DNA from: Caenispirillum bisanense
GTDB lineage: Bacteria > Pseudomonadota > Alphaproteobacteria > Rhodospirillales > UBA2165
Length of the DNA: 64,000 nt
Assembly: GCA_945877815.1 (NCBI GenBank)
Contig: CAMDWJ010000021.1
Coordinates: 1 to 64,000 of the forward strand
Direction of reading: 5' to 3'
A program made the position numbers and the translations under genes. Numbering within the stretch: position 1 is the first letter of the stretch; the number at the start of each line of letters is the position of its first letter. Shown piece after piece: positions 8,311 through 17,440 of this stretch. The notes beneath the pieces are model-generated. The model did not search any database. It worked only from the letters and a program-made list of their open reading frames with translations, and had not been told where the DNA came from.

Positions 8311-9093
8311 TTAAAGAATGTGCGAAATCAATTCCGCCGTACGCAGCACGTCGCCAATATCCTTGATCAGCGGTTCGAGCGAACGCGCACTTACACTGAT
8401 GGCCGCGATCGGGCGATCGTGACTGTCGAAGATGGGAACTCCGATACACGACGAGGTCGCCGAATTTTCGCCGTTCTCGGTCGAATAGCCGCGTGCGCGC
8501 ACCGCCTCGAGATCCTCCAGCAGTGCGGACACATTTGTTATGGTTTTCGCTGTACGCGCGGTGAGCGGATAGGCTTTCGCAATTGCTAGCGCTTCTCCAG
8601 GCGGCAGGAAGGCCAGCATTGCCTTGCCCAACGCACAGCAATGTACCGGCACCGTGCGCCCGAAGCGGGAATAAATCGTCGGCAGGCTTGGCTTCTCCCC
8701 ACCCGCAAGAATGAGAACACGATTGCGATTGAGGATGCCCAGATTCACCCGCTCGTTCATCTTATGGGCGAGCGCCTGCACGTGGGGCAGGGCTTCCAGC
8801 CGCAGGCGGTTGCGGTCGAGCAGGCTCGATGCGAGTGGGAGGACGGCGTAACCGATCGTCAGCCGATTATCCAAAGGGTCTTGCTGTACGAAACCGGCCG
8901 AGACCAGCGTCTGGACCAAGCGGTGCGCGGTCGGGCGGGTCAGACCAGCCCTCACGGCCAATTCACTGACTGTCGGGGGATGTTCCGCTGTGGCAACGAC
9001 ATCGAGCAGGGTCAACGCCTTGGCCAGCGTTTTGACGCCTGGGAGGCGGGTGTCGTCCGAGGTGTTTCGATTTTCGGCAGTCGCGACAGTCAT
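8311..9093 (-). CDS. IclR-family transcriptional regulator
   Basis: The product (260 aa from the ATG at 9093) has an N-terminal winged helix-turn-helix (TVSELAVRAGLTRPTAHRLV) and a C-terminal IclR effector-binding domain (region SSCIGVPIFDSHDRPIAAIS). Such regulators repress or activate neighbouring catabolic operons until a small acid binds. It is divergent from the ABC transporter/dioxygenase operon and cotranscribed with the dehydratase. A perfect palindrome upstream at 9131-9147 is the likely operator. A frame extending 20 codons further upstream exists, but AGAGACGA before the chosen ATG and the position of the operator favour 9093. Confidence 0.9.
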   Translation of the reverse strand: MTVATAENRNTSDDTRLPGVKTLAKALTLLDVVATAEHPPTVSELAVRAGLTRPTAHRLVQTLVSAGFVQQDPLDNRLTIGYAVLPLASSLLDRNRLRLEALPHVQALAHKMNERVNLGILNRNRVLILAGGEKPSLPTIYSRFGRTVPVHCCALGKAMLAFLPPGEALAIAKAYPLTARTAKTITNVSALLEDLEAVRARGYSTENGENSATSSCIGVPIFDSHDRPIAAISVSARSLEPLIKDIGDVLRTAELISHIL

Positions 9094-9130
9094 GCCATTC
9101 GTCTCTATTTTTCTGCAATCACGAGCATTT

Positions 9131-9147
9131 TGTCCACTATGTGGACA
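9131..9147. promoter_or_regulatory. Probable IclR operator (perfect 17-bp palindrome)
   Basis: TGTCCACTATGTGGACA has two exact 7-bp arms around TAT. It lies 37 bp upstream of the IclR start and in the divergent region ahead of the ABC transporter operon. Its size and symmetry fit known IclR-family sites. Control of both directions is inferred. Confidence 0.7.
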
Positions 9148-9273
9148 CTTCAATCATAAAACGACAATTTTGGTTGTTTTTTGTCAAGCCGCTTTGTAAA
9201 TCCGAACAAAGCCGTTCGCGATAGACTCATGAAAAGCGAACAGCCGGTTCGTAAAAGTTACGGGGAGAAGCAG

Positions 9274-10431
9274 GTGACCGAGAGCCCGATCCGGGTATCA
9301 TCCGGCATCACTGTCGATGTTCAACGACTTCACAAGGTCTATCGCGGTAATGCGCGTAAGGGACATCCTGATGTGCTTGCCGTCGACGATGTTGACCTGA
9401 CGGTCCGCGAAGGTGAGCTTGTTGTGCTTCTCGGGCCCAGCGGCTGCGGCAAGACCACATTGCTGCGCTGCATCGCCGGTCTGGAACGTCCGGCCTCGGG
9501 CGAGATCAAGATCAACGATCGTGTTGTCTATTCGTCGAAAAACGGAACGTACGTGCCGCCCGAAGATCGGCGTATCGGCATGATGTTCCAATCCTACGCG
9601 CTGTGGCCGCATATGACGGTGTTTCAGAACGTGGCCTATCCGTTGGCGTCACTGACCGGATATGACAAGGAGTCGACCGCCGCGCGCGTACAGGAAGTTC
9701 TCACCAATCTCGGCGTTGCCGGTCTCGATCATCGCTATCCCGGCGAATTGAGCGGCGGCCAGCAGCAACGCGTGGCGCTGGCCCGCGCCCTTGTCGGATC
9801 GCCCTCGGTCCTGCTGTTCGATGAGCCGTTATCGAATGTCGATGCCAAGGTGCGCCGACGTCTTCGAGCACAGTTACGCGATCTTAAGAAGCAGACGAGT
9901 TTTGCCGGCGTCTACGTGACGCACGATCAGGAAGAGGCCATGGAACTGGCCGACACCCTAGCCGTCATGGAAAACGGTAAGATCCGCCAACTGGCGCCGA
10001 GCCGAGAAGTCTATACCCGGCCCGTCTCCATCTATGTCGCCGACTTCGTGGGCGAGATCAATCGCTGGAAAGGTCGCGTCGAAAGCGTTGCGAACGGCAC
10101 AGCGGAGATTTCCACAGAACTCGGCCGTTTCACTGTCACCGATGTTCCCGGCACAGTGTCGCGCGACAGTACGGGCTGGCTGGCGATCCGCCCCGAACGC
10201 GTCGGCTTGACCCCGGCAGGTGGCGTCGCCGACGACAAGACGCATCGCTTCCGCGGCAAGTTGCGCGATGCGATCTTTTTCGGCGCACGCTTCGAATATC
10301 GCATTGTGATGGCTGGAACGGAGATCACGGCGTGGTTGCCCGATGGTGCCCAGTATAATTTCCAGCCCCTTGCCGGCGACGAAATCGATGTAATCCTGCC
10401 GAAGGACAGCGTGCGATGGCTGGCGGAGTAG
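9274..10431 (+). CDS. ABC transporter ATP-binding protein (Fe3+/polyamine/phosphonate-type)
   Basis: This ATPase energises the uptake system encoded by the next three genes. All ABC motifs are visible: Walker A GPSGCGKTT, Q-loop region FQSYALWPH, signature LSGGQQQRVALARAL, Walker B VLLFDEPLSNVD and H-loop VTHDQEEAMELAD. A C-terminal TOBE-type regulatory region follows, as in FbpC/PotA proteins. I favour the GTG at 9274 (385 aa), which has GGGGAG seven bases upstream. An ATG at 9229 without a ribosome site is the alternative. The permease gene start lies inside its last codons. Confidence 0.9.
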   Translation: MTESPIRVSSGITVDVQRLHKVYRGNARKGHPDVLAVDDVDLTVREGELVVLLGPSGCGKTTLLRCIAGLERPASGEIKINDRVVYSSKNGTYVPPEDRRIGMMFQSYALWPHMTVFQNVAYPLASLTGYDKESTAARVQEVLTNLGVAGLDHRYPGELSGGQQQRVALARALVGSPSVLLFDEPLSNVDAKVRRRLRAQLRDLKKQTSFAGVYVTHDQEEAMELADTLAVMENGKIRQLAPSREVYTRPVSIYVADFVGEINRWKGRVESVANGTAEISTELGRFTVTDVPGTVSRDSTGWLAIRPERVGLTPAGGVADDKTHRFRGKLRDAIFFGARFEYRIVMAGTEITAWLPDGAQYNFQPLAGDEIDVILPKDSVRWLAE

Positions 10432-12158
10432 TAGCCGCGACACCGAGTCTTGTCGAACGGCGCCCCGTCCGGCGCGTTCCGATTCTGATTGCCGCCGGGC
10501 TTCTGCTTCTGGCCGTCCTGTTTATTGTTTTTTACCCCATCGGCATCATCGTTGTCCGTGCGATCTTTCCGTTCGATGCCCAGCTCTGGGTAACGACCCT
10601 GACGGCCCCCGCCTTGGGCGTCGCGGTGCGCAACACGATGATCATCGCCGCGTTCACCACGACCATCTCGGTGCCGCTTGGCGTCTTCTTCGCCTGGCTG
10701 ATCGAACGCACGGACGCACGCTGGGGCGCGTTGTCGCGCCTGCTACCCGTCATTCCGCTTCTGCTGCCGCCGGTCGCGATGGCGATCGGCTGGTTGTTTC
10801 TGGCTGATCCGCGCGCCGGGTTCCTCGCGCGCCCGATCATCGACGGCATCCAGGCGATCGGGATTGATGTCGACCCCTCGACCTTAGCGATCCAGAGTTG
10901 GAAGGGTTTGATCTTCCTCTACGTACTCTGGGCTGTGCCGCACGTTTATGTCGTCGCTGCAGCTGCCTTCAGTGGGCTCGATCCATCGCTCGAAGAAGCC
11001 GCGCGCATGTGCGGCAAGGGCCGCATGCGCTGCTTCTGGGGTGTCTCGCTGCCGGCGATCCGCCACGCGGTCGGTGCCTCGGTTCTGCTCTGCGTGATTT
11101 CGAGCATCGGCCTGTATTCCATAGCCGCGTTGTTGGGTTCTGCTGCTCGCATCGACATCCTATCGGTCTATATCTACCGCCTGCTCAATTTCTCTTACCC
11201 GCCGAAGACCGGGCAGGCTGTGGTTCTCGGCCTCGTGCTCATGGTCGTCATCGGCTCGATCTGGCTGCTGCAGCGCAAGATCGCGTCGCGCACCGGCCAC
11301 GCAACGATCGGAGGGCAAGGACTGCGACCAAATCTTCTGGCGCTCGGCGGCTGGAAATGGCCGGCCCGAATCCTGATCGTCCTGTATGTCCTGCTAACTT
11401 CCGTCCTGCCGCTCCTTGCACTGTTCATTGTTGCGCTGCAGCCGTTCTGGCGGCCGAATATCGTGTTCGCCAACCTGTCCTTCGACAATTTCGCCGAATT
11501 CGCCTCTTCAGCGTCCTCGCGTGCAGCGATAAGCAACAGTGCGATGCTCGCCATCGGCACATCGACCGTCGTCGTCCTGGTTGCCGGCCTGATGGCGATC
11601 GCAGCCAAGCAGTTGGGCGGCACGCGGGAAAAATTTCTAGGCGTCATCACGAAGATGCCGACCGCGATCCCGCACATCGTCTTCGCGGTCGGCGTTCTGG
11701 TCGCCTTCGGCTTCGCGCCGTTTTACCTGAGCGGCGGCTGGTTCATTCTGTTCCTCTGCTATCTCGCGGTTTACCTGCCGTCGGCCTCCATTGCCGCGGA
11801 ATCCTCGGTCCAGCAGGTCGGCAACCAGCTCGTCGAGGCGTCGCGCATTTTCGGCGCCTCGCCCAGCCGCACCTTCTTCCGCGTTCAGCTTCCGCTGATC
11901 CTGCCCGGACTGGCTGCGGGCTGGGCTTCGATCTTTGCGCTCGTGCTGGGCGAATTGAATGCCGCCGCGATCCTCTCGGGCCCGCGCAATCCGGTGATCG
12001 GATATCTGATCATCACTTTGTTCGATAACGGCACTTATTCGCAGCTTGCGGCCATCGGCAGCATCATCGGCGTTGTATCCGCCATCACCGTGTCGGCCGT
12101 ATTGATCTTCGGCAGACCCAAATACGGCCGTTCGGTCGCAATCGGAGGGGGGCAATAA
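10416..12158 (+). CDS. ABC transporter permease, fused two-domain type
   Basis: The product (580 aa) is an inner-membrane protein carrying two fused permease domains of about 260-280 residues each, as in FbpB-like iron permeases and some 2-aminoethylphosphonate permeases. Each half has the ATPase-docking EAA loop: EEAARMCGKGRMRCFWGVSL in the first and VEASRIFGASPSRTFFRVQL in the second. The start overlaps the ATPase gene by 16 bases, pointing to coupled translation. Substrate type cannot be fixed from the permease. Confidence 0.9.
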   Translation: MAGGVVAATPSLVERRPVRRVPILIAAGLLLLAVLFIVFYPIGIIVVRAIFPFDAQLWVTTLTAPALGVAVRNTMIIAAFTTTISVPLGVFFAWLIERTDARWGALSRLLPVIPLLLPPVAMAIGWLFLADPRAGFLARPIIDGIQAIGIDVDPSTLAIQSWKGLIFLYVLWAVPHVYVVAAAAFSGLDPSLEEAARMCGKGRMRCFWGVSLPAIRHAVGASVLLCVISSIGLYSIAALLGSAARIDILSVYIYRLLNFSYPPKTGQAVVLGLVLMVVIGSIWLLQRKIASRTGHATIGGQGLRPNLLALGGWKWPARILIVLYVLLTSVLPLLALFIVALQPFWRPNIVFANLSFDNFAEFASSASSRAAISNSAMLAIGTSTVVVLVAGLMAIAAKQLGGTREKFLGVITKMPTAIPHIVFAVGVLVAFGFAPFYLSGGWFILFLCYLAVYLPSASIAAESSVQQVGNQLVEASRIFGASPSRTFFRVQLPLILPGLAAGWASIFALVLGELNAAAILSGPRNPVIGYLIITLFDNGTYSQLAAIGSIIGVVSAITVSAVLIFGRPKYGRSVAIGGGQ

Positions 12159-12159
12159 T

Positions 12160-13176
12160 ATGAAAGCCATATTCAAGATTGGTTTCGCGGCCGTCGCAGC
12201 GTTGGCGCTCGGTCATGGCGCAGCCGGGGCGCAAGAGCCGTCGCCCGAATTGGTCAAGGCTGCGCAGAAGGAAGGCGCGCTCATGTTCTACGCGTCGATC
12301 AATGAAGATCAAGTGAAACTTCTCGCCGCCAGCTTCGAGAAAAAATACGGCATCAAGAGCACCTATCTCCGTCTGGTCTCGGGCCAATTGGCGCAACGCT
12401 TCGTCACCGAGAACGACGGCAAGAGCAATGAAGCCGATGTCTTCCTCGACAGCTCTCCGGTTGCATTCCAGATGCACGCGAATTTGTTCGCGCCGATATC
12501 AGCCGAGAAGGCACCTGCCGCAGGCACTTGGCCGAAAGAATACAGGGTCGGCGACCGCGGCATAACCATGCAAACGAGCCCGATGGTCGTTAATTTCAAC
12601 ACCGAGCTGGTCAAAGCGAACGAAATTCCCAAAACTTGGGCGGAATTGGCCGATCCAAAATGGAAGGGCAAAGCCCTCTTCACCGATCCGCGCACGTCCG
12701 AGACCTACACCGGATGGATGGATACGGTCGAAAAGGTTCTTGGCGCGGACTATCTGAAACAAATCGCCGCGCTGAACGTCACAATCACACCGAGCGGCGC
12801 ATCGGGCGCGCAGATGATCGCCGCCGGCGCGCAGGCGATCAATTTTCCGACCTACGCGAGCTTCGCTATCCCCCTGAAGGCCAAGAAGGCGCCGATCGAG
12901 TCCAAGATCATGACCAATCCGGTCATCGTCAGCCAATCGACGGTCGGCATCGCGGCCAACGCCAAGCATCCGAACGTCGCCCAGCTGTTCCTGAACTATC
13001 TTCTGTCGGAAGAAGGTATCAGGGTCGCGTGCAACGCCTTCCCGGTCACCACGCCGGGGGATTTCGCGGGCAAGTTAGGCTGCGTTCCCATCGAGGAGCC
13101 GCAGATGATGGATTACAATGTGTCAGAGGCCCGCAAGCAGGCCTTGCTGCAATTGATCGGCCTAACTAGTCGCTAA
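12160..13176 (+). CDS. Periplasmic ABC substrate-binding protein 1
   Basis: The protein (338 aa) has a cleavable signal peptide (MKAIFKIGFAAVAALALGHG...AGA) and the two-lobed fold of the iron/organic-anion binding family (SBP_bac_6/AfuA type). GGAGGGGGG precedes the ATG, two bases after the permease stop. It delivers solute to the adjacent permease. It is a clear paralogue of the next gene; both share the K.EG..M.Y.S, Q...RF, K.A and SGASGAQM segments. Confidence 0.88.
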   Translation: MKAIFKIGFAAVAALALGHGAAGAQEPSPELVKAAQKEGALMFYASINEDQVKLLAASFEKKYGIKSTYLRLVSGQLAQRFVTENDGKSNEADVFLDSSPVAFQMHANLFAPISAEKAPAAGTWPKEYRVGDRGITMQTSPMVVNFNTELVKANEIPKTWAELADPKWKGKALFTDPRTSETYTGWMDTVEKVLGADYLKQIAALNVTITPSGASGAQMIAAGAQAINFPTYASFAIPLKAKKAPIESKIMTNPVIVSQSTVGIAANAKHPNVAQLFLNYLLSEEGIRVACNAFPVTTPGDFAGKLGCVPIEEPQMMDYNVSEARKQALLQLIGLTSR

Positions 13177-13213
13177 GGCCAACCGCTAAAAAACGAATCT
13201 CTAAGGAGGCAAC

Positions 13214-14242
13214 ATGTCGCATTTCAATCCCCTACTGGCCGCCGGCGCTGTTGCGCTCACTCTCGCCTTCACCGGCAGCGCTTCGGCGCAGGGCATCGGC
13301 CATATCGAACAGCCCGACGCGTTGATCAAAGCCGCCCAGAAAGAAGGCAAGTTCATGATCTATACGTCGGCCGACGAATCCCAAACAAAACCGCTCTTCG
13401 CCGCGTTCGAGAAGAAATTCGGCATCAAGGGGGATTTCGTGCGCTTCCCGACGGGACCCTTGATGCAACGCTTCGCCAGCGAAGCCGACGGCAGGAACGT
13501 ACAAGCCGACCTTTTGAGCGTCAGTTCGCCAATCCCGTACGAGGACAAGCCGGAATGGTTCGCCGACCTGACGCCGCAGGCGGTCCCGAACCTGGCCAAA
13601 TGGCCGGCGCAGTGGGTGGCGAAGAATCATTTCACCTGGACGACGGAGATCGTCTCGCTCGCCTACAACACTGATCTCGTTCCCAAAGGAACCCAGCCCA
13701 CCAAATGGACCGACCTGACCGATCCGAAGTGGAAAGGTAAGTTTCTGCTTACCGATCCGCAGGTCGCCGACAATTATCTCGGCTGGCTGGATGCGGTCGA
13801 GAAGGTTAACGGCATGGATTTCCTTAAGAAGATCTCGGTCCAAGATTATAAGGTTACGCAGAGCGGTGCTTCAGGCGCGCAGATGGTCGCGGCCGGCGCG
13901 CACTTGTTCAATGCGCCGACGTTCCCTTCCTTCTCCAATGTGCTGATCGCCAAGCAGGCGCCGATTGCGGTTCAATATATGTCGGGCCCGTCGGTGTTGT
14001 CGCCGCGCGACTACGGCATCGTCAAGGCGGCACCGCAGCCGAACGCGGCGCGCCTGTTCCTGAACTGGCTGATGTCGGATGAGGGGACGAAAGCTACCTG
14101 CGCCATCGCGGCTTATTCGGTCACCAGCGATCCTGAAGGCAAACTCGGTTGCATTCCGGTGCGTGACGGCATGGCAATGGACTTCAAGGTCCCCGAAGCG
14201 CGTAAGCAGGCGCTTGCTAAGGCGATCGGCGTTGCCAAGTAG
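13214..14242 (+). CDS. Periplasmic ABC substrate-binding protein 2
   Basis: This second binding protein (342 aa) has a signal peptide ending near SASA-QG and the same family fold as its upstream neighbour, sharing TQSGASGAQMVAAGAH-like and RLFLNWLMSDEGTKATC-like segments. AAGGAGG lies directly before the ATG. The two genes look like an old tandem duplication, which would let one transporter accept two related solutes. Which acid each binds cannot be predicted. Confidence 0.88.
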   Translation: MSHFNPLLAAGAVALTLAFTGSASAQGIGHIEQPDALIKAAQKEGKFMIYTSADESQTKPLFAAFEKKFGIKGDFVRFPTGPLMQRFASEADGRNVQADLLSVSSPIPYEDKPEWFADLTPQAVPNLAKWPAQWVAKNHFTWTTEIVSLAYNTDLVPKGTQPTKWTDLTDPKWKGKFLLTDPQVADNYLGWLDAVEKVNGMDFLKKISVQDYKVTQSGASGAQMVAAGAHLFNAPTFPSFSNVLIAKQAPIAVQYMSGPSVLSPRDYGIVKAAPQPNAARLFLNWLMSDEGTKATCAIAAYSVTSDPEGKLGCIPVRDGMAMDFKVPEARKQALAKAIGVAK

Positions 14243-14260
14243 TATAGGTAGGAGGACACT

Positions 14261-15280
14261 ATGAGAGAAGTCTGCCGCGAGCTCATCGCTCACCCGAGTG
14301 CTTGGAAGAGTGCCGAGCTAAACGCCCAACCGGGCGGCGGCAAGGCTGCGATCACCCGTCGGTTGAGTGTCGATGAGATCCAGGCCTTCGACGATCTGCT
14401 CAACCGAACCAGGCACCTGGCACCGCAGGCCGTGACCCGCGCAGAATTCGATCATCCCAAGGTTGCCGGTATGATCGAAGAGCTGCGCAAGGAGGTGATG
14501 GAGGCCCGCGGGATCATCCTGGTTTCGGGCCTCGATCCCGCGCGCTATTCGCCAGAAGAGCTTGAACGGATCTATTGGGGGATCGGGACCCACCTCGGCG
14601 TACCGGCGGTCCAAAGCCGCACCGGCGACCGCTTGGGGCGCGTCGAACAGGATGACACTGATCCGGTGTCGCGTGGTTATCGCAGTTCATCCGAACTTCA
14701 CATGCATACCGATTCTTACGAAATGGTCGGCCTGATGTGCATCCAGAAGGGCGCGACCGGCGGCCAGAGTGCGCTAGTCAGCTCGCTCGCTATCCACAAC
14801 GAAGTCGTCAAGGCGCACCCGGAATATCTGGACGCGCTGTACGACGGCTTCAACATGGCCATCCCGGAAGCCCGGCTCAGCAACAAGCCGATCACGGATG
14901 AACGCATCCCGGTCTATTGCTGCGTCGACGGCAAGGTGAGCTGCCTCTATACCGGCCGCTTCATGCACGAAGCCGCCAAACAGATGAATGTCGATCTGCC
15001 AGGCAATTTGAAAGAGGCCCTGGAATTTGTCGCGGCAACGGCCGAACGCGACGATCTGGCGCTGCGCTTCATGCTGGAGTCTGGCGAATTCGTGCTATGG
15101 CACAATTTTCTGAATCTGCATTCTAGGACGCAATTCGAGAACGACGCGACGCATAAGCGCCTGCTGCTGCGTCTGTGGCTGAACGTGCCGAACGGGCGGC
15201 CGGTTGTGCCCGAGCTTTACGCCCGGGGTGCCACCTACGATCGCGTCTTCCAAGAACATCGTGCACGGGGAGCTGTCTGA
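14261..15280 (+). CDS. TauD/TfdA-superfamily Fe(II)/2-oxoglutarate dioxygenase
   Basis: The enzyme (339 aa) is expected to hydroxylate its substrate using O2 and 2-oxoglutarate. The iron-binding HxD motif is HMHTD (His149, Asp151). The distal His is likely in WHNFLNLHSRTQF, and the 2-oxoglutarate-binding Arg in KRLLLRLWL. The N-terminal 80 residues and overall pattern are closer to the clavaminate synthase-like branch than to TauD itself. AGGAGG precedes the ATG. It is the first of three such dioxygenases in this operon. Confidence 0.85.
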   Translation: MREVCRELIAHPSAWKSAELNAQPGGGKAAITRRLSVDEIQAFDDLLNRTRHLAPQAVTRAEFDHPKVAGMIEELRKEVMEARGIILVSGLDPARYSPEELERIYWGIGTHLGVPAVQSRTGDRLGRVEQDDTDPVSRGYRSSSELHMHTDSYEMVGLMCIQKGATGGQSALVSSLAIHNEVVKAHPEYLDALYDGFNMAIPEARLSNKPITDERIPVYCCVDGKVSCLYTGRFMHEAAKQMNVDLPGNLKEALEFVAATAERDDLALRFMLESGEFVLWHNFLNLHSRTQFENDATHKRLLLRLWLNVPNGRPVVPELYARGATYDRVFQEHRARGAV

Positions 15281-15282
15281 GT

Positions 15283-16242
15283 ATGCGTGTCGTTTTCGGA
15301 ACTACCATCGCGCGGCCGCCGGTCAAGGCCGCCCTTTCGAAGATCAAGGACATTGAGGTCGTCGAGGTCGAGACCATCGCCGACGTCGTCCCGCTCGCAC
15401 ACGATGCCGACGTTTTGGTCATCTCGGATCCGCGCGGCGTCGACGGCAAAAATCTCGTCGCCGAGCTGAAGAAGCCGGGCTGCAAGGTTCGTCTCGTTCA
15501 GGTGCTGTCGGCTGGCTTCGAAGGGTTGAGCGCGCACGGCGTGCCCGCGAACATCCCGGTCGCCAACCAGGGCGGCGCGGTCGCGCCCGCCGTCGCCGAT
15601 CATGCCATCGGCATGATCCTGGCGATGACCCGCCAGATCAGCCAGATCACCCTGCAATCCAAGGAGCAGGACTGGAACAAGGATTTCGCGCGGCCCGTGG
15701 TAGCGCTTGAAGGCAAGACCATGGCCATCGTCGGCTACGGCAATATCGGCCGCGAGATCGCCAAACGCGCCAAGGCGTTCGACGTGACCGTGCTCGGCGT
15801 ATCGCGTTCACTGACCTCGGATCAATATGCCGACGAAATGTTCCCGATGGAAAAACTGCACGAGGTCCTGGGCCGCGCCGACGTCGTTGCCCTTGCGGTC
15901 GCGTCCTCAACGACGACGCGCCACCTGATGAATATGGCAGCCTTCAACGCGACTAAGAAAGGCGCTATGTTCGTCAATGTGACGCGCGGCGAAACCGTCG
16001 ATCAGGTCGCATTACGCGAGGCGCTGGTAAGCGGTCAGCTCGCCGCGGCCTTCATCGATGTGACTGACCCCGAACCGCTGCCGAAGAACGATCCGTTATG
16101 GACCGCGCCCAATCTGGTGATCTCCCCTCATGCCGCCGGCGGCGGCAGCATGCGCGGCGGCAGCCGTATCGCCGGCGTGGTGACCGAAAATATTGAGCGG
16201 TTGAAGACGGGGCGACCGTTCGTTCATCTCATCAAGACCTGA
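15283..16242 (+). CDS. D-isomer-specific 2-hydroxyacid dehydrogenase
   Basis: The enzyme (319 aa) interconverts a 2-hydroxy acid and a 2-keto acid with NAD(P). The nucleotide motif is GYGNIGREIAKRA (151-163), and the catalytic triad is Arg235 (NVTRGE), Glu264 (DPEP) and His283 (SPHAAGG). The true start is the ATG at 15283, two bases after the preceding stop and with CGGGGAG upstream; the open frame extends further upstream only as overlap with the dioxygenase gene. The context suggests it processes a hydroxy or keto acid produced by the operon's dioxygenases or dehydratases. Confidence 0.9.
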   Translation: MRVVFGTTIARPPVKAALSKIKDIEVVEVETIADVVPLAHDADVLVISDPRGVDGKNLVAELKKPGCKVRLVQVLSAGFEGLSAHGVPANIPVANQGGAVAPAVADHAIGMILAMTRQISQITLQSKEQDWNKDFARPVVALEGKTMAIVGYGNIGREIAKRAKAFDVTVLGVSRSLTSDQYADEMFPMEKLHEVLGRADVVALAVASSTTTRHLMNMAAFNATKKGAMFVNVTRGETVDQVALREALVSGQLAAAFIDVTDPEPLPKNDPLWTAPNLVISPHAAGGGSMRGGSRIAGVVTENIERLKTGRPFVHLIKT

Positions 16243-16255
16243 GACGAGGTCCGGC

Positions 16256-17434
16256 ATGAAGGTCGTCAAAGTCGAGGATTTCCAAGTCAGCGGGGGATGG
16301 GACAATTGGTCATTCCTGAAGCTGACGACCGATGAGGGGTTGATCGGCTGGTCGGAGTTCAACCAGGCGCGGGGGCGTCGCGGGCTGGCCTCGGTGATCC
16401 GCGAAATGGCCGATCTCGTCATCGGAGAGGATCCGCGCGATTTCGGGCGTCTCACCGCCAAGCTTTACAGTCTCACCCAATCGACTACCGGCGGGCTTCA
16501 ATCTTTGGCCATCGGCGCCTATGAAAACGCCTGCGTGGACATCAAGGCGAAAAGCCTGAGTGTGCCGGTCTACGAATTGTTCGGCGGCGCCTTGCGCCGG
16601 ACGTTGCCGACCTATTGGTCGCATTGCGGGCTCTATCGCTCGCGTAATATTGACCTGTTCGAGAAGGTCATCGGTCAATTCGCGGTTCATGGCTACGACG
16701 ATATCAAAAAGCTCGGCCAGGAAGTCGCCAAGCGTGGCTTCAAGGCGTTGAAGACCAACCTGATGATCTTCGAGCCGGGCAAGCCCGCCTATGTCGGGCG
16801 CGGTTCCGGCGCCTTCGAGATGAATATCGAAAGTTCGATCGTCGAACGTGTGGTTACGCAACTCGCCGCTTTCCGCGAGGGCGCTGGGCCCGGTGTTGGG
16901 CTGATGATGGATCTCAATTTCAATTACAAATCCGAGGGCTTCCGCCGTCTCGCGAAAGCCGTCGAGCCATTCAACATGACCTGGCTCGAGATGGATACGC
17001 ACGAACCCAAGGCGCTGGCGGCGATCCGCCAGTCCACCAGTACGCCCATCGCCTCGCTCGAAGCCGTGCTTGGACGGCGCGCGCTGAAGCCCTATCTCGA
17101 TGCCCAATCGGTCGATGTCGCTATCGTCGATGTCGTGTTCAACGGCATGATGGAATCCTTCAAAATGGCATCCATGTTGGATGCCTACGAGATCAATGTC
17201 GCGGCGCACAATTCGCATGGGCCCTTAGGCTCTCTGATGAGCGCGCATTTCTGCAGCGTGATTCCGAACTTCCGCATCCTCGAATTCGATGAGGACGAAG
17301 TGCCATGGCGGCGTCAGCTTCTGACCAATTCATTCACTGTGGAACGCGGCGAGTTTGTCCTGCCCGCAGGTCCGGGCTGGGGTGCGGACATCAACGAAGA
17401 GGTCGCTCGTGCCCATCCCGCGAAATTGGATTGA
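16256..17434 (+). CDS. Mandelate racemase/muconate lactonizing enzyme-family protein
   Basis: This second enolase-superfamily enzyme (392 aa) abstracts a proton alpha to a carboxylate. The N-terminal cap domain is followed by a barrel with the expected metal ligands Asp219 (LMMDLNFN), Glu245 (WLEMD) and Glu269 (ASLEA), and candidate acid/base residues in the KALK segment (163-166) and AAHNSHG (His318/His321). Unlike the enzyme encoded at 7120-8286, the full acidic triad is present. The gene is 13 bases after the hydroxyacid dehydrogenase and seven before a dioxygenase. The substrate is probably a sugar acid or related hydroxy acid. Confidence 0.85.
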   Translation: MKVVKVEDFQVSGGWDNWSFLKLTTDEGLIGWSEFNQARGRRGLASVIREMADLVIGEDPRDFGRLTAKLYSLTQSTTGGLQSLAIGAYENACVDIKAKSLSVPVYELFGGALRRTLPTYWSHCGLYRSRNIDLFEKVIGQFAVHGYDDIKKLGQEVAKRGFKALKTNLMIFEPGKPAYVGRGSGAFEMNIESSIVERVVTQLAAFREGAGPGVGLMMDLNFNYKSEGFRRLAKAVEPFNMTWLEMDTHEPKALAAIRQSTSTPIASLEAVLGRRALKPYLDAQSVDVAIVDVVFNGMMESFKMASMLDAYEINVAAHNSHGPLGSLMSAHFCSVIPNFRILEFDEDEVPWRRQLLTNSFTVERGEFVLPAGPGWGADINEEVARAHPAKLD

Positions 17435-17440
17435 GTTGTC

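Noticed and set aside
9274-14242. Assignment of the ABC transporter to 2-aminoethylphosphonate uptake, linking it to the phosphonate module
   Set aside because: The fused permease and binding-protein family are also used for iron and other anions, and the genes are over 20 kb from the phosphonate module, so the sequence does not support a specific substrate.
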